Assembly: GCA_022494885.1 (NCBI GenBank)
Contig: JAGVSM010002828.1
Span: 1-64,000 of the forward strand
Origin: Micrasema longulum
Taxonomy: Eukaryota; Arthropoda; Insecta; Trichoptera; Brachycentridae
Reading direction: 5' to 3'
Length of the DNA stretch: 64,000 bases
The translations under genes were made by a program, and so were the position numbers. How positions within the stretch are numbered: position 1 is the first letter of the stretch; each line of letters starts with the position of its first letter. Positions 54,490 through 64,000 of the stretch are shown here, piece by piece. The notes below the pieces were generated by a model. That model saw nothing but the letters and a program-made list of their open reading frames with translations, ran no database searches and had not been told where the DNA came from.

Positions 54490-55125
54490 TATTTGAATGG
54501 GGAAGACAAAAATTGAAATTGAAAGTGCTTCTTCAGTCTGTCTTTGCTCGGTTCCTCTGCATTCGTACATCATCTCATACACGCACGATGATTATTCCAA
54601 CTTTCGACATGTCCATCTTAGCAGTTCTTTTGTTGTCCATTTGCTCTACATGTCCTCTACCAGCATTCTTTTAACTTTAGAGCATGTAGACTATTTTCAT
54701 GCTTGTTTTTCAAATTCCGTATTTTGCTCTCATACATAAGAATCAGCACCAGACCCCATTGTGACTGCTAATTGCGCCTACAGCATCATCATCGCCTACT
54801 GCGACAAATATTATTTGCCAAGGTTGATTTGACTGCACCGTTCACCCTGTTTCCGGCACTCACCCTCCTATCAATACTTTTGTCAGTCTTTCCATTCCTA
54901 GTAAACATAACTCCCATATACGCAAATTATTCTACCCGATTCAGAATATCTACGTTCATAATGATCTCACATTTAGTCATTCTTTCATCCCTTTCAACAA
55001 CCATCACTTTTGATTTATCAACATTAGTCAAAAAATCGTTCTTCTTGCATACATTTAAAAAGTTAAAAAGAATTTCAGGTCTTTTTGCTGCTCATAAGAA
55101 GCACGGCATTATCATATAATCGTAC
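54490..55125 (-). pseudogene. LINE-A, late RT to C terminus, antisense
   Basis: This is the longest LINE-A piece. The minus strand reads LYDNAVLLMSS (decayed YADD box), VDKSKVMVVERDERMTKCEI, FAYMGVMFTRNGKTDKSIDR, RVSAGNRVNGAVKSTLANN, a decayed Y-E-S-K block, then GHVEQMDNKRTAK and NNHRACM. An internal deletion removes most of the block between Y-G-S-E-x-W and W-F-G-H. It links the C-terminal LINE-A fragments to a RT domain, confirming their nature. The 115-codon plus frame here is a shadow. Confidence 0.8.
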
Positions 55126-55129
55126 ACAG

Positions 55130-56598
55130 CAATCACTTATTTTTTATTTAAAAAAAATCCCCATTCCAAGATCTTGTATTTTCCAGAGCCATCTTTAAAA
55201 TAATAACGAAATGACGTTTTTTCGTAATGCGGTTAAAATGACGACAACGTGTTTTGTTTTAAGATGGGAGTGCTTTGCACATATGAATAAAGGAAATCCC
55301 TCGTAGCCTCATACATTAAGTTGTAACATCTTCATTCCGATCAAACTCCATTATTGCCTTCCCGGGAAGCCGGGCGGGCAAGAAATGGGGTAACTTTGCA
55401 GTATCACTCCCACGCGTACATTTCGTTTGCCAAAAATCACGAAACCGGCCTAAGAAAAGCAAACATTCGCCAATATCGAAACTGTTTCTACAGCCTTCAA
55501 CCAAAACCAAGTATCTCGCCAAAAACTTGAAAATACTGCAAACCTACATTATATCATGATTGTAATTTTTTGTTTTAAAAATGATTTTGATTTAAATTAT
55601 TCATCAAACAACTTGTATGTTTTGAAGTATTTTCCACCAATAAGCGCTTACGCTTAAGGAGACATCTAGTAAATAGTTCGTAAAATTTTCACTCCTTACT
55701 ATTTTTACAAGTTTAAGGATATAAAAAGATTATGTAAGTAACAACTTTTAAACACACATTAAATGATATCTTATTTGTGAAACTGTTTAATAAATTTCTA
55801 ATGTCAGACTAGATGTTCATTAAAATACACAATATTTAAGATTTATTTACTGACGCACCTACAAATAAAAAAAAAATGGCTAGATTATTCTACAATTACT
55901 GAAATCTTTAAAAAAAATCTGCTTATGTTGATAGTCTACAATGCGCAGAAAAATTCGTTAGATAATGCCAATCGCAGCAAATCTTGATCGTTTTTTGTTA
56001 CATGAAGTAAAAATTATTGGTCATACACATCAGATGCCATTTGAGGGTCTTTGAAAAATTCTAGTTTGAAAACAAATTTTGAAATAAAAAGCTTATGTCG
56101 GGCAAATACGCTGACCATTTTATCACAAGGCAGACATGATTTTAAAATTAATTTTTTACCTCAAATAGTTAGACTTAAGTTAGATTGTATAAAATTTCTG
56201 ATGAATTTTTTCTCTGTTTGTCTGTTTTTTTGGTAAGCTGGAAAATATAACTTTTTTGCAATAAGCCGGCTAAAGTGTTGTATGCTTAAAGTTTTGAATA
56301 AAGAAATAAAATATTGTGTCACCAATTAGTTGGATTGAGGTATAACTTGGTTGATTTTAATTTACCACACATCAATATGATGATTATGAAACTCCGTTCC
56401 ATAAATTACATAAGTTAGCCAATTAAGATGTTCAGTGGTACGAAAAATCGAATGTTGTAAATGTTTTCTTAAAGAACATTTAATTGTACGATAGTTGAAA
56501 ATGAATAACAAATAAATAAAAATGGTTTTATTCAAAATCAACTAACTTAAAATGACTCAAGTTCTTGTGAATAATTAATACCCGATAAATTATAGCGT
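55130..56598. other. Mostly AT-rich; one denser patch
   Basis: 55316-55522 (-) has a 68-codon frame in balanced composition (MARYLVLVEGCRNS...) with no recognised family. The remainder has nothing assignable. Confidence 0.35.
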
Positions 56599-56599
56599 G

Positions 56600-56865
56600 G
56601 TTACGTGTTATGATATATTTTTGGTTTCCAAGTAGCCATTGTTTTCAACAATTAGTGTATTTTGATAGCTACGAGATACTTCTTTAAAATGGAATCACAA
56701 CTTACCAATAACAACTCGTGGCGTCACGGGCGGAGTAATTTCAAAATAACTAAATAAAAAAATCAAAGTAATGAAATACGATACTATAAAATATATATTT
56801 TTTATTTTGCTAAGTTTGGCTGTTTATTAGCAAATAAAACAATAAAAAGCTAGTGAACTACCTCT
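56600..56865 (+). repeat. R-F, 3' half
   Basis: taccaataacaactcgtggc, gtcacgggcggagtaatttc, gaaatacgatactata and tagcaaataaaacaataaaa follow the second half of R-F. Strongly diverged. Confidence 0.45.
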
Positions 56866-57680
56866 TTATTTCTATCATTTTCTTAAAGGGAAATGCATTT
56901 GTTCGTCGTTAGCCGAATATCTCAACATTTTCTTAACATAAATGCAAAATGATTTATTAGTCATCGGCAGTTCTGGGACCATAAAATATTTCAGCATAAA
57001 AGAACTTCGTAATTGAATAAAAAACCAGAAATGTTAACGACTTTATTTCTCTTTGTCCTAGATTCATCACTTCCTTTATTTTTGAAATCGGTTTTACATA
57101 TTTATTTTGTGTGTGTAAGAAAAGTTTTTTTAGCTTATATTATATTGTTGTGATATATAAAGTTACCAAGATTTTAAACTTTGTTTCTTTGTTGTTTTAA
57201 ATATGTGCTTTTAAAAAAAATAGTACTTTTATTCACGTCCCGAATTGAGGTGTAGTAACTCCTGGAAATGTGACTTATATGTATTAAACTTACTAATATG
57301 ATTAATCAATCAATAAAAAATTGAAAAACTATTTTTGTAATTTACTGTGTTTTGTTGAAGGCTAAAACCTGTGTATTGTGTTAGCTCGATTTTATTCCTT
57401 TTCCAAACTGAGGGGGATAACAGCAGAAGTTTGCTTTATTAGAATCGTCACACCTCCTCCCTCAATATTCTGCAGATGTCGTATTGACTAGAGATGGGAA
57501 TCTATAGCGACACATTATGGTACAAAAATAACTATTCAACTTGAAAAACATCGTAGCGTGATATTTTACAAATGCTTTTTCTAGAAAATATTTACGTTTG
57601 TAAGTAAAAAATATAGAATAAAATTTATAAAAGAAACAAAAAAAAGATTGATAATTAAATACTTACATCCGAAAATGTGT
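56866..57680. other. Nothing recognised
   Basis: AT-rich DNA; no open frame above 60 codons. Confidence 0.45.
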
Positions 57681-57681
57681 A

Positions 57682-57795
57682 AATATTTTTATTTATTTAT
57701 TAATAAAAAAATACAAATTACAAAAAAAATAAAATAACATATCGCTAACTCAATGAGACCAAGAGATAATGAAAAGTGGAAGTTTTCATATTATT
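57682..57795 (-). repeat. Antisense LINE 3' end
   Basis: A ttttatttatttattaat tail is followed by gctaactcaatgagaccaag and agataatgaaaagtgg. It matches 40040-40155 with the tgtgttgagtt block deleted. Confidence 0.5.
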
Positions 57796-58160
57796 AAAGA
57801 ATACTACCAGTAAAAAAATATTTCATCAACATAAATTTTAATAGACATCTGGACAACACTCTTAATTATATATGCAATGTCTTGCAACAGTCTCTCGCAA
57901 TATCTTCTATTTGACAAAATCCAAACATGCACACTTTTTTCTAAAAATGCCCTAGGTTTGGAGAATTCAATATGTTCATCCAGGACATTAAACATTCTTG
58001 AGGCTACAAAAAAGAAATTTCTCTGAGCGAAATTATAAAAAGTTTTTAATATATTGATAAATTTGAGTTAGGCATACTTATTTTTAGTATTTTAGTGTTA
58101 CTAGTAAGTAATTTTATGTAATTTTGTGAATTTACAAAGTAAATAGATAAATATAAATAA
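57796..58160. other. Possible decayed LINE, not resolved
   Basis: A 63-codon minus frame (57804-57995) directly follows the antisense tail, where a LINE C terminus would lie, but no motif is recognised. Confidence 0.3.
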
Positions 58161-58164
58161 GTAC

Positions 58165-58395
58165 AATCTCTCAGGCGAAAGTGTGGTAAAACTATGTGCG
58201 ATAAATGCACAAATGTCGAGATCCGTACATTATGTGAGGCTAAGATAGGCATTATCAGCAAAATTAAGAAAGGAGCTTTGCGCTGGTTTGGATATGTTAA
58301 CAGAATAGACAGCGAAAGAACGGTTAAAAATATTCACACAGCGAATGTTGATGGATGCAGAAATAGAGGAAGATTGAGAAAGACCAGTCCAGATT
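58165..58395 (+). pseudogene. LINE-A C-terminal fragment
   Basis: Reads SLRRKCGKTMCDKCTNVEIR, IKKGALRWFGYVNRIDSER and GCRNRGRLRKTS, close to the 8.7-kb copy. It breaks off at about 58390, before the NNRRACM block, and is fused to a LINE-C-type end. Confidence 0.75.
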
Positions 58396-58570
58396 GAGAG
58401 AAACCAGTCTGGTCATCTTTTCCCGGGAATAACTACGGCGAGTACATCAATAGGCAGTCGTTCTGGCTGCGAAATATAAAAGAAACGCCGGCCAGATACA
58501 TAATATGCTTTCGCTGTAGTGATCGCCAACGTCGGGGGGACCCAGCAAGGCGCTAGAAGAAGAAGAAGAA
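58396..58570 (+). pseudogene. LINE-C-type 3' end fused to LINE-A
   Basis: gaaaccagtctggtcatctt, actacggcgagtacatcaat, gtagtgatcgccaacgtcgg and an AAGAAGAAG tail match 18350-18500 in reverse. LINE-A lacks its own end here, so the two are joined inside one insertion. Confidence 0.65.
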
Positions 58571-58627
58571 AAGGACACCTCACACTCTTGCTTTCCGCGT
58601 AGTAGCCAGCCTTTTCATTACTTTGAC

Positions 58628-58830
58628 TTAGAGGGCGAGTTTACGGGAAATTGGATATAAACAATGTTTTCTTGCACGCGGTTAAAATTGGAGCCCTTAA
58701 TTCTAGAACGAAGTTTTTAGAAATGTATAAAACAATTCATTATAATGAAATGCTCTAAATGACGTCACAAGTTCCTTCGAATCAACCAATGATAGAGTGT
58801 GGTGATAAATTTTTAGACGATATAGATTTG
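58628..58830 (+). repeat. R-F, 5' half
   Basis: cgggaaattggatataaaca, gttttcttgcacgcggttaa, aaattggagcccttaattct, ttcgaatcaaccaatgatag. Truncated at the 3' side. It lies 60 bp after the LINE fusion. Confidence 0.6.
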
Positions 58831-58834
58831 CATG

Positions 58835-59715
58835 CGAAAAGAACAAGCCACTGTCGTCGATTATCACTCCCACTTTAGGAAAGAGTTTTGGAAAATCCGT
58901 GTAAATAGAATTCTTCTTTTGCGATTTAAATATATTGTCAAAGTGAGCTAGTGGATTATGCAGCCAACAATATATTAAGATGTACTCGAACCAGGTAAAA
59001 TCAATATGTAATAACACTGACTAACCTGGTGTTGAGTCTTCTTCCTTGTCGGCAATCAGCTCGCGCTATCGAGGTAACTGGTGGTCAGGAAAACTGTAGG
59101 CACACAATTGTTTGGAGTCTGGAGGCGGCGCGGCGGATGATGATCAATGGCGATGTATAATAAAATGTTTCCGGCGTTGTGTGAGTTATAAGCGTTAATT
59201 TTTATTAACTTTCACGGCGAAATAGCGAAAAATACTTTTCAACAATTAGAAAAGCGTGCGAACATAACTCGTTGAAAAAGCGAAGAGAGCGCGGAGGACA
59301 AGCAAAGTTGCCAATCAAATAATGTTCCGTATGATGTGGAAACCTAACAAAACCAAAATTAGCCAGTATTTACTAACACAAAATTTACTCTGGCTAAAAT
59401 GCATCGAAACAAATAATCGGCTCAACCAAATTTTATACTTTCATTATTCATCTTAATGGTTGGGTTTCTACCTCTATCCAAATGCTCTTTCATCGTGAGA
59501 CCGATAATCTTGTGTGGTGGAAATGGATGTCTATTTTATATTCTCCTGTAGAATAATATCAAGTCCAACATTGTCCGGTGCCGCAGGGCAGAAACGCTTG
59601 CGATGCAGACATGCAGAATTAGAAATTTTATGTGAAGAGACACGCCTATCTATCTTCAATTGACCAATCTTCTGAATGCATATAGTGGTCTTGTTCCTTT
59701 TCTTCTCTCTATGAT
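58835..59715. other. GC-richer, unassigned
   Basis: 59040-59140 (gtctggaggcggcgcggcgg) and 59560-59640 are less AT-rich. A 104-codon minus frame (58703-59017) overlaps R-F and is composite. No host gene could be identified. Confidence 0.35.
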
Positions 59716-59721
59716 TACTAA

Positions 59722-59874
59722 ATGAAGCTTCTTGCTACTATTCGTGGCCCGGTTATAGGTCCTATCAAATACACAGATCTGGTAGCTTCTAAAAATAATT
59801 TCACGGATTTTAAAAAGTTTTGTAATCATTTCGGTGAGTTCATCATGTCTAATAAATTTAATCCGAGTCAGTGA
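59722..59874 (+). CDS. Short coding-like ORF of unknown repeat family (50 aa)
   Basis: From ATG 59722 it reads MKLLATIRGPVIGPIKY and ends FGEFIMSNKFNPSQ, stop. The end is matched in translation at window positions 2-43, where it reads on without a stop. Just upstream, in another frame, lies LTNLLNAYSGLVPFLLSM, which may be the same protein after a frameshift. The similarity across 60 kb implies a coding mobile element or a duplicated gene. I do not recognise the family. It is probably the C-terminal remnant of a longer protein, not a complete gene. Confidence 0.3.
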   Translation: MKLLATIRGPVIGPIKYTDLVASKNNFTDFKKFCNHFGEFIMSNKFNPSQ

Positions 59875-60074
59875 AGAACTCAACTCTTTTTTTCTCAGTC
59901 CAAGGCAGTGTTATGTACTTTTGGACTATCTTCTTTCAGCATAAATGTAGTAAGGCTCCCAAATTGCAAAAAGCTCCTTTGGGCAGCTTTTATAGTTCAG
60001 CAACCAGCAATTTTTCTGTGTATGTGTGCACCGCCAAGGAGACTTATGTCCTCAGATGCGATAGGCTGTATGTG

Positions 60075-60232
60075 GTGAGCAAGCTGTAAGCTGCCCAGGG
60101 TTTGCAACGTGGATGCTAACGAGTTATTCAAGTAAGTAGTATTGCCAGTGGAATGCAACTGAGCTTTCGTAGCATTTTATAGAATCGCACCCACCAGCAA
60201 AATGTGATTTACCGCGACCCTACTGACAACTA
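60075..60232 (-). repeat. LINE-C-associated non-coding block, antisense
   Basis: gctgcccagggtttgcaacg, gatgctaacgagttattcaa, agtagtattgccagtggaat and tgcaactgagctttcgtagc align with 18668-18800. At 18 kb the same block lies just upstream (minus strand) of a LINE-C-type end. Confidence 0.6.
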
Positions 60233-60234
60233 AC

Positions 60235-60930
60235 CTTAATTAAATCAATTTAATCATTGATTTAATAATTAAATAACCTTTTCCCCCGTTTTTTAAATGT
60301 TGTTTTCACATAATTATACATTTTTGTATTAAATGCGGTGTGTGTACGGATCTGTTTTGCTAAAAATATTACAATTTGATATTTTAAAGTTTACATTGGA
60401 AACAAAGTCGTTTAAATTACGCTTAAAAAAACAAAAATTAAAAACAAACAATTATATCGTGCATAAAGAATTTTTAAATCAAATAACTAGAAAAAAACAC
60501 GCCTTTATTATGGAGAATTGCAAAATATCTTATAAGTTTACCCCTCAGTTATATTTATTACTGACGTGTAAAGGAATAGATTAAGATAAAGTAGAAAGTA
60601 GATCTGTTGTTGGAGAAAACTAATAAAGCCAATTGGAAGGGATGTTATTACTACAAAAGAGAGAAGGGTGTGTTGTAATTTCATTTTGTGGCACTTTCGT
60701 CTCATCTCTTAGCACCCCAAATGATTCATAACTGATATTAATTTTTGTGTTCCAATATGTGTAATGTTTTTCGTATACTATGTACCTATACAAACCAATT
60801 GTAGCTTTTCGATAAAAAAAAAGTATATGATTGATAAATAATTTGAATACATTAAAAGGTTATTTGGCTATCTCTTAATTTTCTCAATTTTTAACAATTT
60901 AGATAATTAAGTATAGATATTGGAAATATA
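60235..60930. other. AT-rich stretch, nothing recognised
   Basis: An 83-codon lysine-rich plus frame (60333-60584) has no recognised similarity and AT-driven composition. Confidence 0.45.
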
Positions 60931-60934
60931 TTAT

Positions 60935-61350
60935 AAGGAAGATTAGTGCCGGGAACAGGGTGAACAGTGCACTAAAATTAACTTTGGCAAATAAGTGTTT
61001 GTCGCAGGGGGCAAAATTGGCTGTTTACCCTGAAGTCCTGGCGCTAGTCCTTACGTATGAATGTGGTAGATACACAGATGCCGAGATCCGTACATTATTT
61101 TGTAAAGTAGAGAAAAGCATTATCGGTAAAATCAAGAATGGGGTTCTACGTTGGTTTGGACATGTAGAGCAAATAGACAACGAAAAAACGGCTCAAAAGT
61201 TTTACGATGCGACTGTTAATATCAAGAAAATGTTGCAAATATCAAGGAAGACCGAGAAAGATATGGCATGACCAAATTCTACAAATACTTAATGATGGAC
61301 ATGTCAAAAGTCAAAATAATCGGCGCGCTTGCCTGAGAAGTTTTTAATTT
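60935..61350 (+). pseudogene. LINE-A fragment with internal deletion
   Basis: Reads KISAGNRVNSALKLTLANKC, AKLAVYPEVLALVLTYECG, then directly TDAEIRTLF, KIKNGVLRWFGHVEQIDNEK and a frameshifted DGHVKSQNNRRACLR. The block between Y-E/G-S-E-x-W and N-x-E-I-R (about 40 residues in the 34.2-kb copy) is deleted in frame, which gives a 103-codon open frame. Confidence 0.75.
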
Positions 61351-61424
61351 GAGTATTGAAGATGGCCATTAGAGAATGAAAGCGCTAATTGGTCAAATAA
61401 ATAAGTTGAAGTGTACCAAGTATT

Positions 61425-62335
61425 TTCTAATTAATAACTTGTATGAAAATATAAGTTATCAATCAGTAATATCATCAGATATAAAAAAGATACAAAAATT
61501 ACAAAATAAAATAATTAAACTAATATAAAACTTACCCTACCAAACCCCTTCGACTGAACTGTAAGAAAAAACACACAGTTTGATTTAAAATACTCGATGA
61601 AAATAGAGACGATAACAATTTAACACAAAATTAAATTAAAACATATAAAAAAATGACATAACGTTAACCAAAAATACCGACATACACAAATATATATCTA
61701 TTTTTTATGGAATTTTTTTACATTTGCATTTTTTAAACATTCATTTAATTTATTTACAAGTAATTCAAATAGATCAAGTCAAAGAAGGAATCGTGTGTTA
61801 GAAAAACCACATTGTCAAACGAGGCTCGCACAGAGACATGCATATTTTATAGGCCCAAAAATTTTAAAGTATTTTTTCAGTGATAATATTCAATTGATTC
61901 TAAACTTTCAAAATTTTCCTTCTTTTAAAAAAACACGCACTTTGCTGGATTCAAATTAAATATATGAAATCTTTTTTTCTATTACATATTTTATGCCCTT
62001 AAATAATGAGGAATATGTTTTTGCTATTTTTAAAAATTTTAAATTCATTTTTTAATTACTTAAAAAAACATATAATCTATTACAGAATATTTATTTTTTT
62101 CTTTCTTATGTAACACAAAAATTTTATAACTATCTATTTATTAAAGGAGCAAAAATTAATTAACATTTTCTTGTATACCCACGAACAGGCCATGCCTGTG
62201 GGATTTTTTGTTTCCTATTTAAATGTATTTCGTTGCTATGTAATTATCCTTTATTTTTTCATTATATTTTAAATATCTTATGTTTATTGTAAAAAAACTA
62301 AAAAATTAAAATAAATATCTATATTTTTTTTAAAT
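61425..62335 (+). pseudogene. Jockey-like LINE C terminus and 3' end, decayed
   Basis: Reads SSDIKKIQKLQNKIIKLI, stops, then SQRRNRVLEKPHCQTRLAQR and HAYFIGPKILKYFFSDNIQL, the usual N-R-x-L ... H-x-x-T ... Y-x-G-P-K-x-L/Y-N ending of jockey/I-type LINEs. A long AT-rich 3' part contains acccacgaacaggccatgcc before the end. Many stops. Confidence 0.6.
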
Positions 62336-62339
62336 CAAA

Positions 62340-63640
62340 AAAGTTTTTTTAAGGGATATAAATTACAACAAATGCGCCCTACGTGCAGGACTGTCAAAAA
62401 TACTTTACAATGGATTTAAACACTACGACAACTATCTTATTTCTTAAAAAATTACATTGAAGATAAATTTAAAATCAACCTTAAAAAGCACTTGATGACT
62501 TGACTAGCCAGACGAGACATAAAATGACGAGAATGTATTATATGTCTTATATGACCCTAACGATTTTCAATTTATTTTTTTTAGCAAAAAATCATTTAAG
62601 ATCGTCCAAAATTACAGATTTTATTTTTACGTTGGGTATTGAAGCGCGATTTTCCGTGCTGTCTTTGTACATACTCGTCCTAATTAAAAATCTAAATTAA
62701 TTCATTCAGAAAAAAGATCGAAAAATCCCACAAAGGAACTGAAATCAAATTCAAAGCTCAATAAATGACAGAATTCATGAACAAAAAGTTTACGATGTAG
62801 ATTTTTAACGGAACTTTTCTCTATTAATTTCGAGAACAATTCCTAAAAAGCGTAGGTACGTTTTTAATCATCTCAATGAGTTCGAGCAAAAAGTTTAAAT
62901 TGATTTCGTTATACGTCAGTTTTAATTCTGTCAAAAATATACCGTTCACTTTTAAAAACTTTGACTTGCCCAATAAAGAGGGTGCTTGTTACTACCAAAA
63001 ATATTGGAAAAAGTTATCATTTTCAGGAAATATTTTTGTAACATAAAATAGAATTTATGTATTTCATCAAACATAAAAGTACGTAGATAATTTTCCTATA
63101 AATCTCAAAGATTATTGAGAAATGCTCAAGTGTATTATAAGGCTTTTTTCATTACACTCCATTATTTGTAATTGACATTTGATTCTAACGTTTTGATAAC
63201 AACACATTTTTAATTTTTTGTTTTCTCAAAATAGCACTGTTATATATGTTTTTAAATATTACATTTGTTTATTTTACTACATTAATTCACGAATTAAAAA
63301 ATTTAAAAAAATTATACATTTAAAGCATGAAAAACGATTAAACATATTTAAAATACAGGAAAATCATCACGAGTCCTTTTGGAGGGAAAAGAATCAGAAG
63401 AAAGAGTTGTCTACAGGCGCAAAGTCTAGCGCCTTATGTTATGATAGCCAGATACACTCGTTAGTGCACTGTGGTTGCGCGGGGTGCATGTCATCCACTA
63501 ATATAAAAAAATATATCTCGAAATAAATGTACACAAGTGTGTAACTTTGAACTCCATGTACTTAAAATAAAATATCTCGATTACCCGCTCAGAGTGTGTC
63601 GTGCTCTGGAGACGCTACGACGTGTCAGGAGGATCTCTCA
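62340..63640. other. AT-rich stretch, nothing firm
   Basis: Frames of 66 (62500-62700) and 102 codons (63218-63526) on the plus strand lack recognisable similarity. The latter ends cysteine-rich (CGCAGC) but the rest is AT-driven. Confidence 0.4.
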
Positions 63641-63645
63641 AATTC

Positions 63646-63678
63646 CATGGTGTACAATCCTCTGCATTGTACACCATG
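63646..63678. repeat. 13-bp-arm hairpin
   Basis: Arms catggtgtacaat and attgtacaccatg enclose a 7-base loop (cctctgc). It lies in a locally GC-richer patch (63590-63690). No gene is adjacent. Confidence 0.7.
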
Positions 63679-63904
63679 CGGTGAAGTTTTATTAATAGGT
63701 AAAATATGTACCCACTATCAACACATCAATTTCAGTTACGTGCTTTGAAATAAACTAAAACGTGGGAATATGTCAGCATGAAAGAGTTGTTTCTTAGTTT
63801 AATATTGTAATACCATTGTTTCAGCTGATTTGAGTGCTAAATTTGTTATGAAACACACAATTTATAAAAAATACAGATTTATTGGTTTGTTGGATTTGCT
63901 TTTA

Positions 63905-63975
63905 TATAGCCAATGTCCACCCTGCCAGGAATCAAACCCAATATTTCAGGCATTGTAATCGAGCGTACGATGTAA
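63905..63975 (-). repeat. Possible SINE-4 (tRNA-like head), antisense
   Basis: The reverse complement reads gtacgctcgattacaatgcc, then tattgggtttgattcctggc, a B-box-like ggtttgattcc in tRNA-like spacing. It differs from SINE-1 to -3 and runs near the window edge. Only one copy is seen, so this is tentative. Confidence 0.35.
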
Positions 63976-64000
63976 AGATAGATGCTCGGTGTATGTTTAA

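Noticed and set aside
54772..55119. 115-codon plus-strand ORF
   Set aside because: It is the shadow of antisense LINE-A, whose motifs (AGNRVNGA, VDKSKVMV) are clear on the minus strand.
63218..63526. 102-codon ORF with a cysteine-rich end
   Set aside because: Most of it is lysine/isoleucine-rich AT-driven sequence, no signal peptide is evident, and the CGCAGC end alone is not evidence of a secreted peptide.
1..64000. Host protein-coding gene within the window
   Set aside because: No frame shows similarity to a host protein that I can recognise, and no chain of frames with consistent splice sites was found. Introns of a large gene spanning the window cannot be excluded.

Overview
The window looks like a piece of an arthropod (probably insect) nuclear genome. 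It is very AT-rich, has no operon-like gene packing, and is built almost wholly from decayed eukaryotic transposable elements: tRNA-derived SINEs, 5'-truncated non-LTR retrotransposons (LINEs), a dead mariner, foldback/MITE-like repeats, and two copies of a retroelement segment that carries a hammerhead-ribozyme-like fold. I found no host gene that I can support. Nearly all open frames are short and AT-driven, or are pieces of reverse transcriptase (RT) genes. The species cannot be fixed from the sequence alone. Family names used here (SINE-1 to -4, FB-1, R-F, G, J, K, LINE-A to -E) are working labels for this window only.

Layout. 0-12 kb: SINE-1 copies, a mariner pseudogene (1.74-2.27 kb), a hammerhead-like Penelope-type fragment (2.7-2.8 kb), SINE-2 (4.1 kb), an inverted pair of a composite repeat (about 1.0-1.5 kb against 6.05-6.56 kb), and a LINE-A 3' end (8.7-9.2 kb). 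11.5-24 kb: a 189-bp tandem duplication in an AT microsatellite, antisense LINE ends, SINE-3 copies (one split by repeat R-F), and a possible pogo/Tigger-like 1.86-kb element at 21.2-23.1 kb that holds an FB-1 repeat itself split by an L2-like LINE. 24-30 kb: a 1-kb LINE-B pseudogene, a LINE-D fragment, a small foldback MITE and a jockey-like LINE. 30-45 kb: the FB-1 foldback cluster, antisense LINE-A fragments and a jockey-like LINE. 45-50 kb: SINE-1 copies, a LINE-C pseudogene and SINE-3. 50-64 kb: the second hammerhead-like copy, a 31-bp-arm hairpin, further LINE-A/LINE-C fragments (two fused end to end at 58.4 kb) and AT-rich DNA in which I recognise nothing.

How the parts relate. No pathway is encoded here. 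The LINEs are all 5'-truncated, with stops and frameshifts, so none is active. By established SINE biology, tRNA-derived SINEs are transcribed by Pol III and copied in trans by LINE machinery, so full-length LINE partners should exist elsewhere in this genome. The nested insertions give a relative order: FB-1 is older than the L2-like LINE that splits it, and SINE-3 at 20.0 kb is older than the R-F repeat inside it. The features most worth a second look are FB-1 (at least 13 pieces, several palindromic), the paired hammerhead-like motifs, and repeat R-F.
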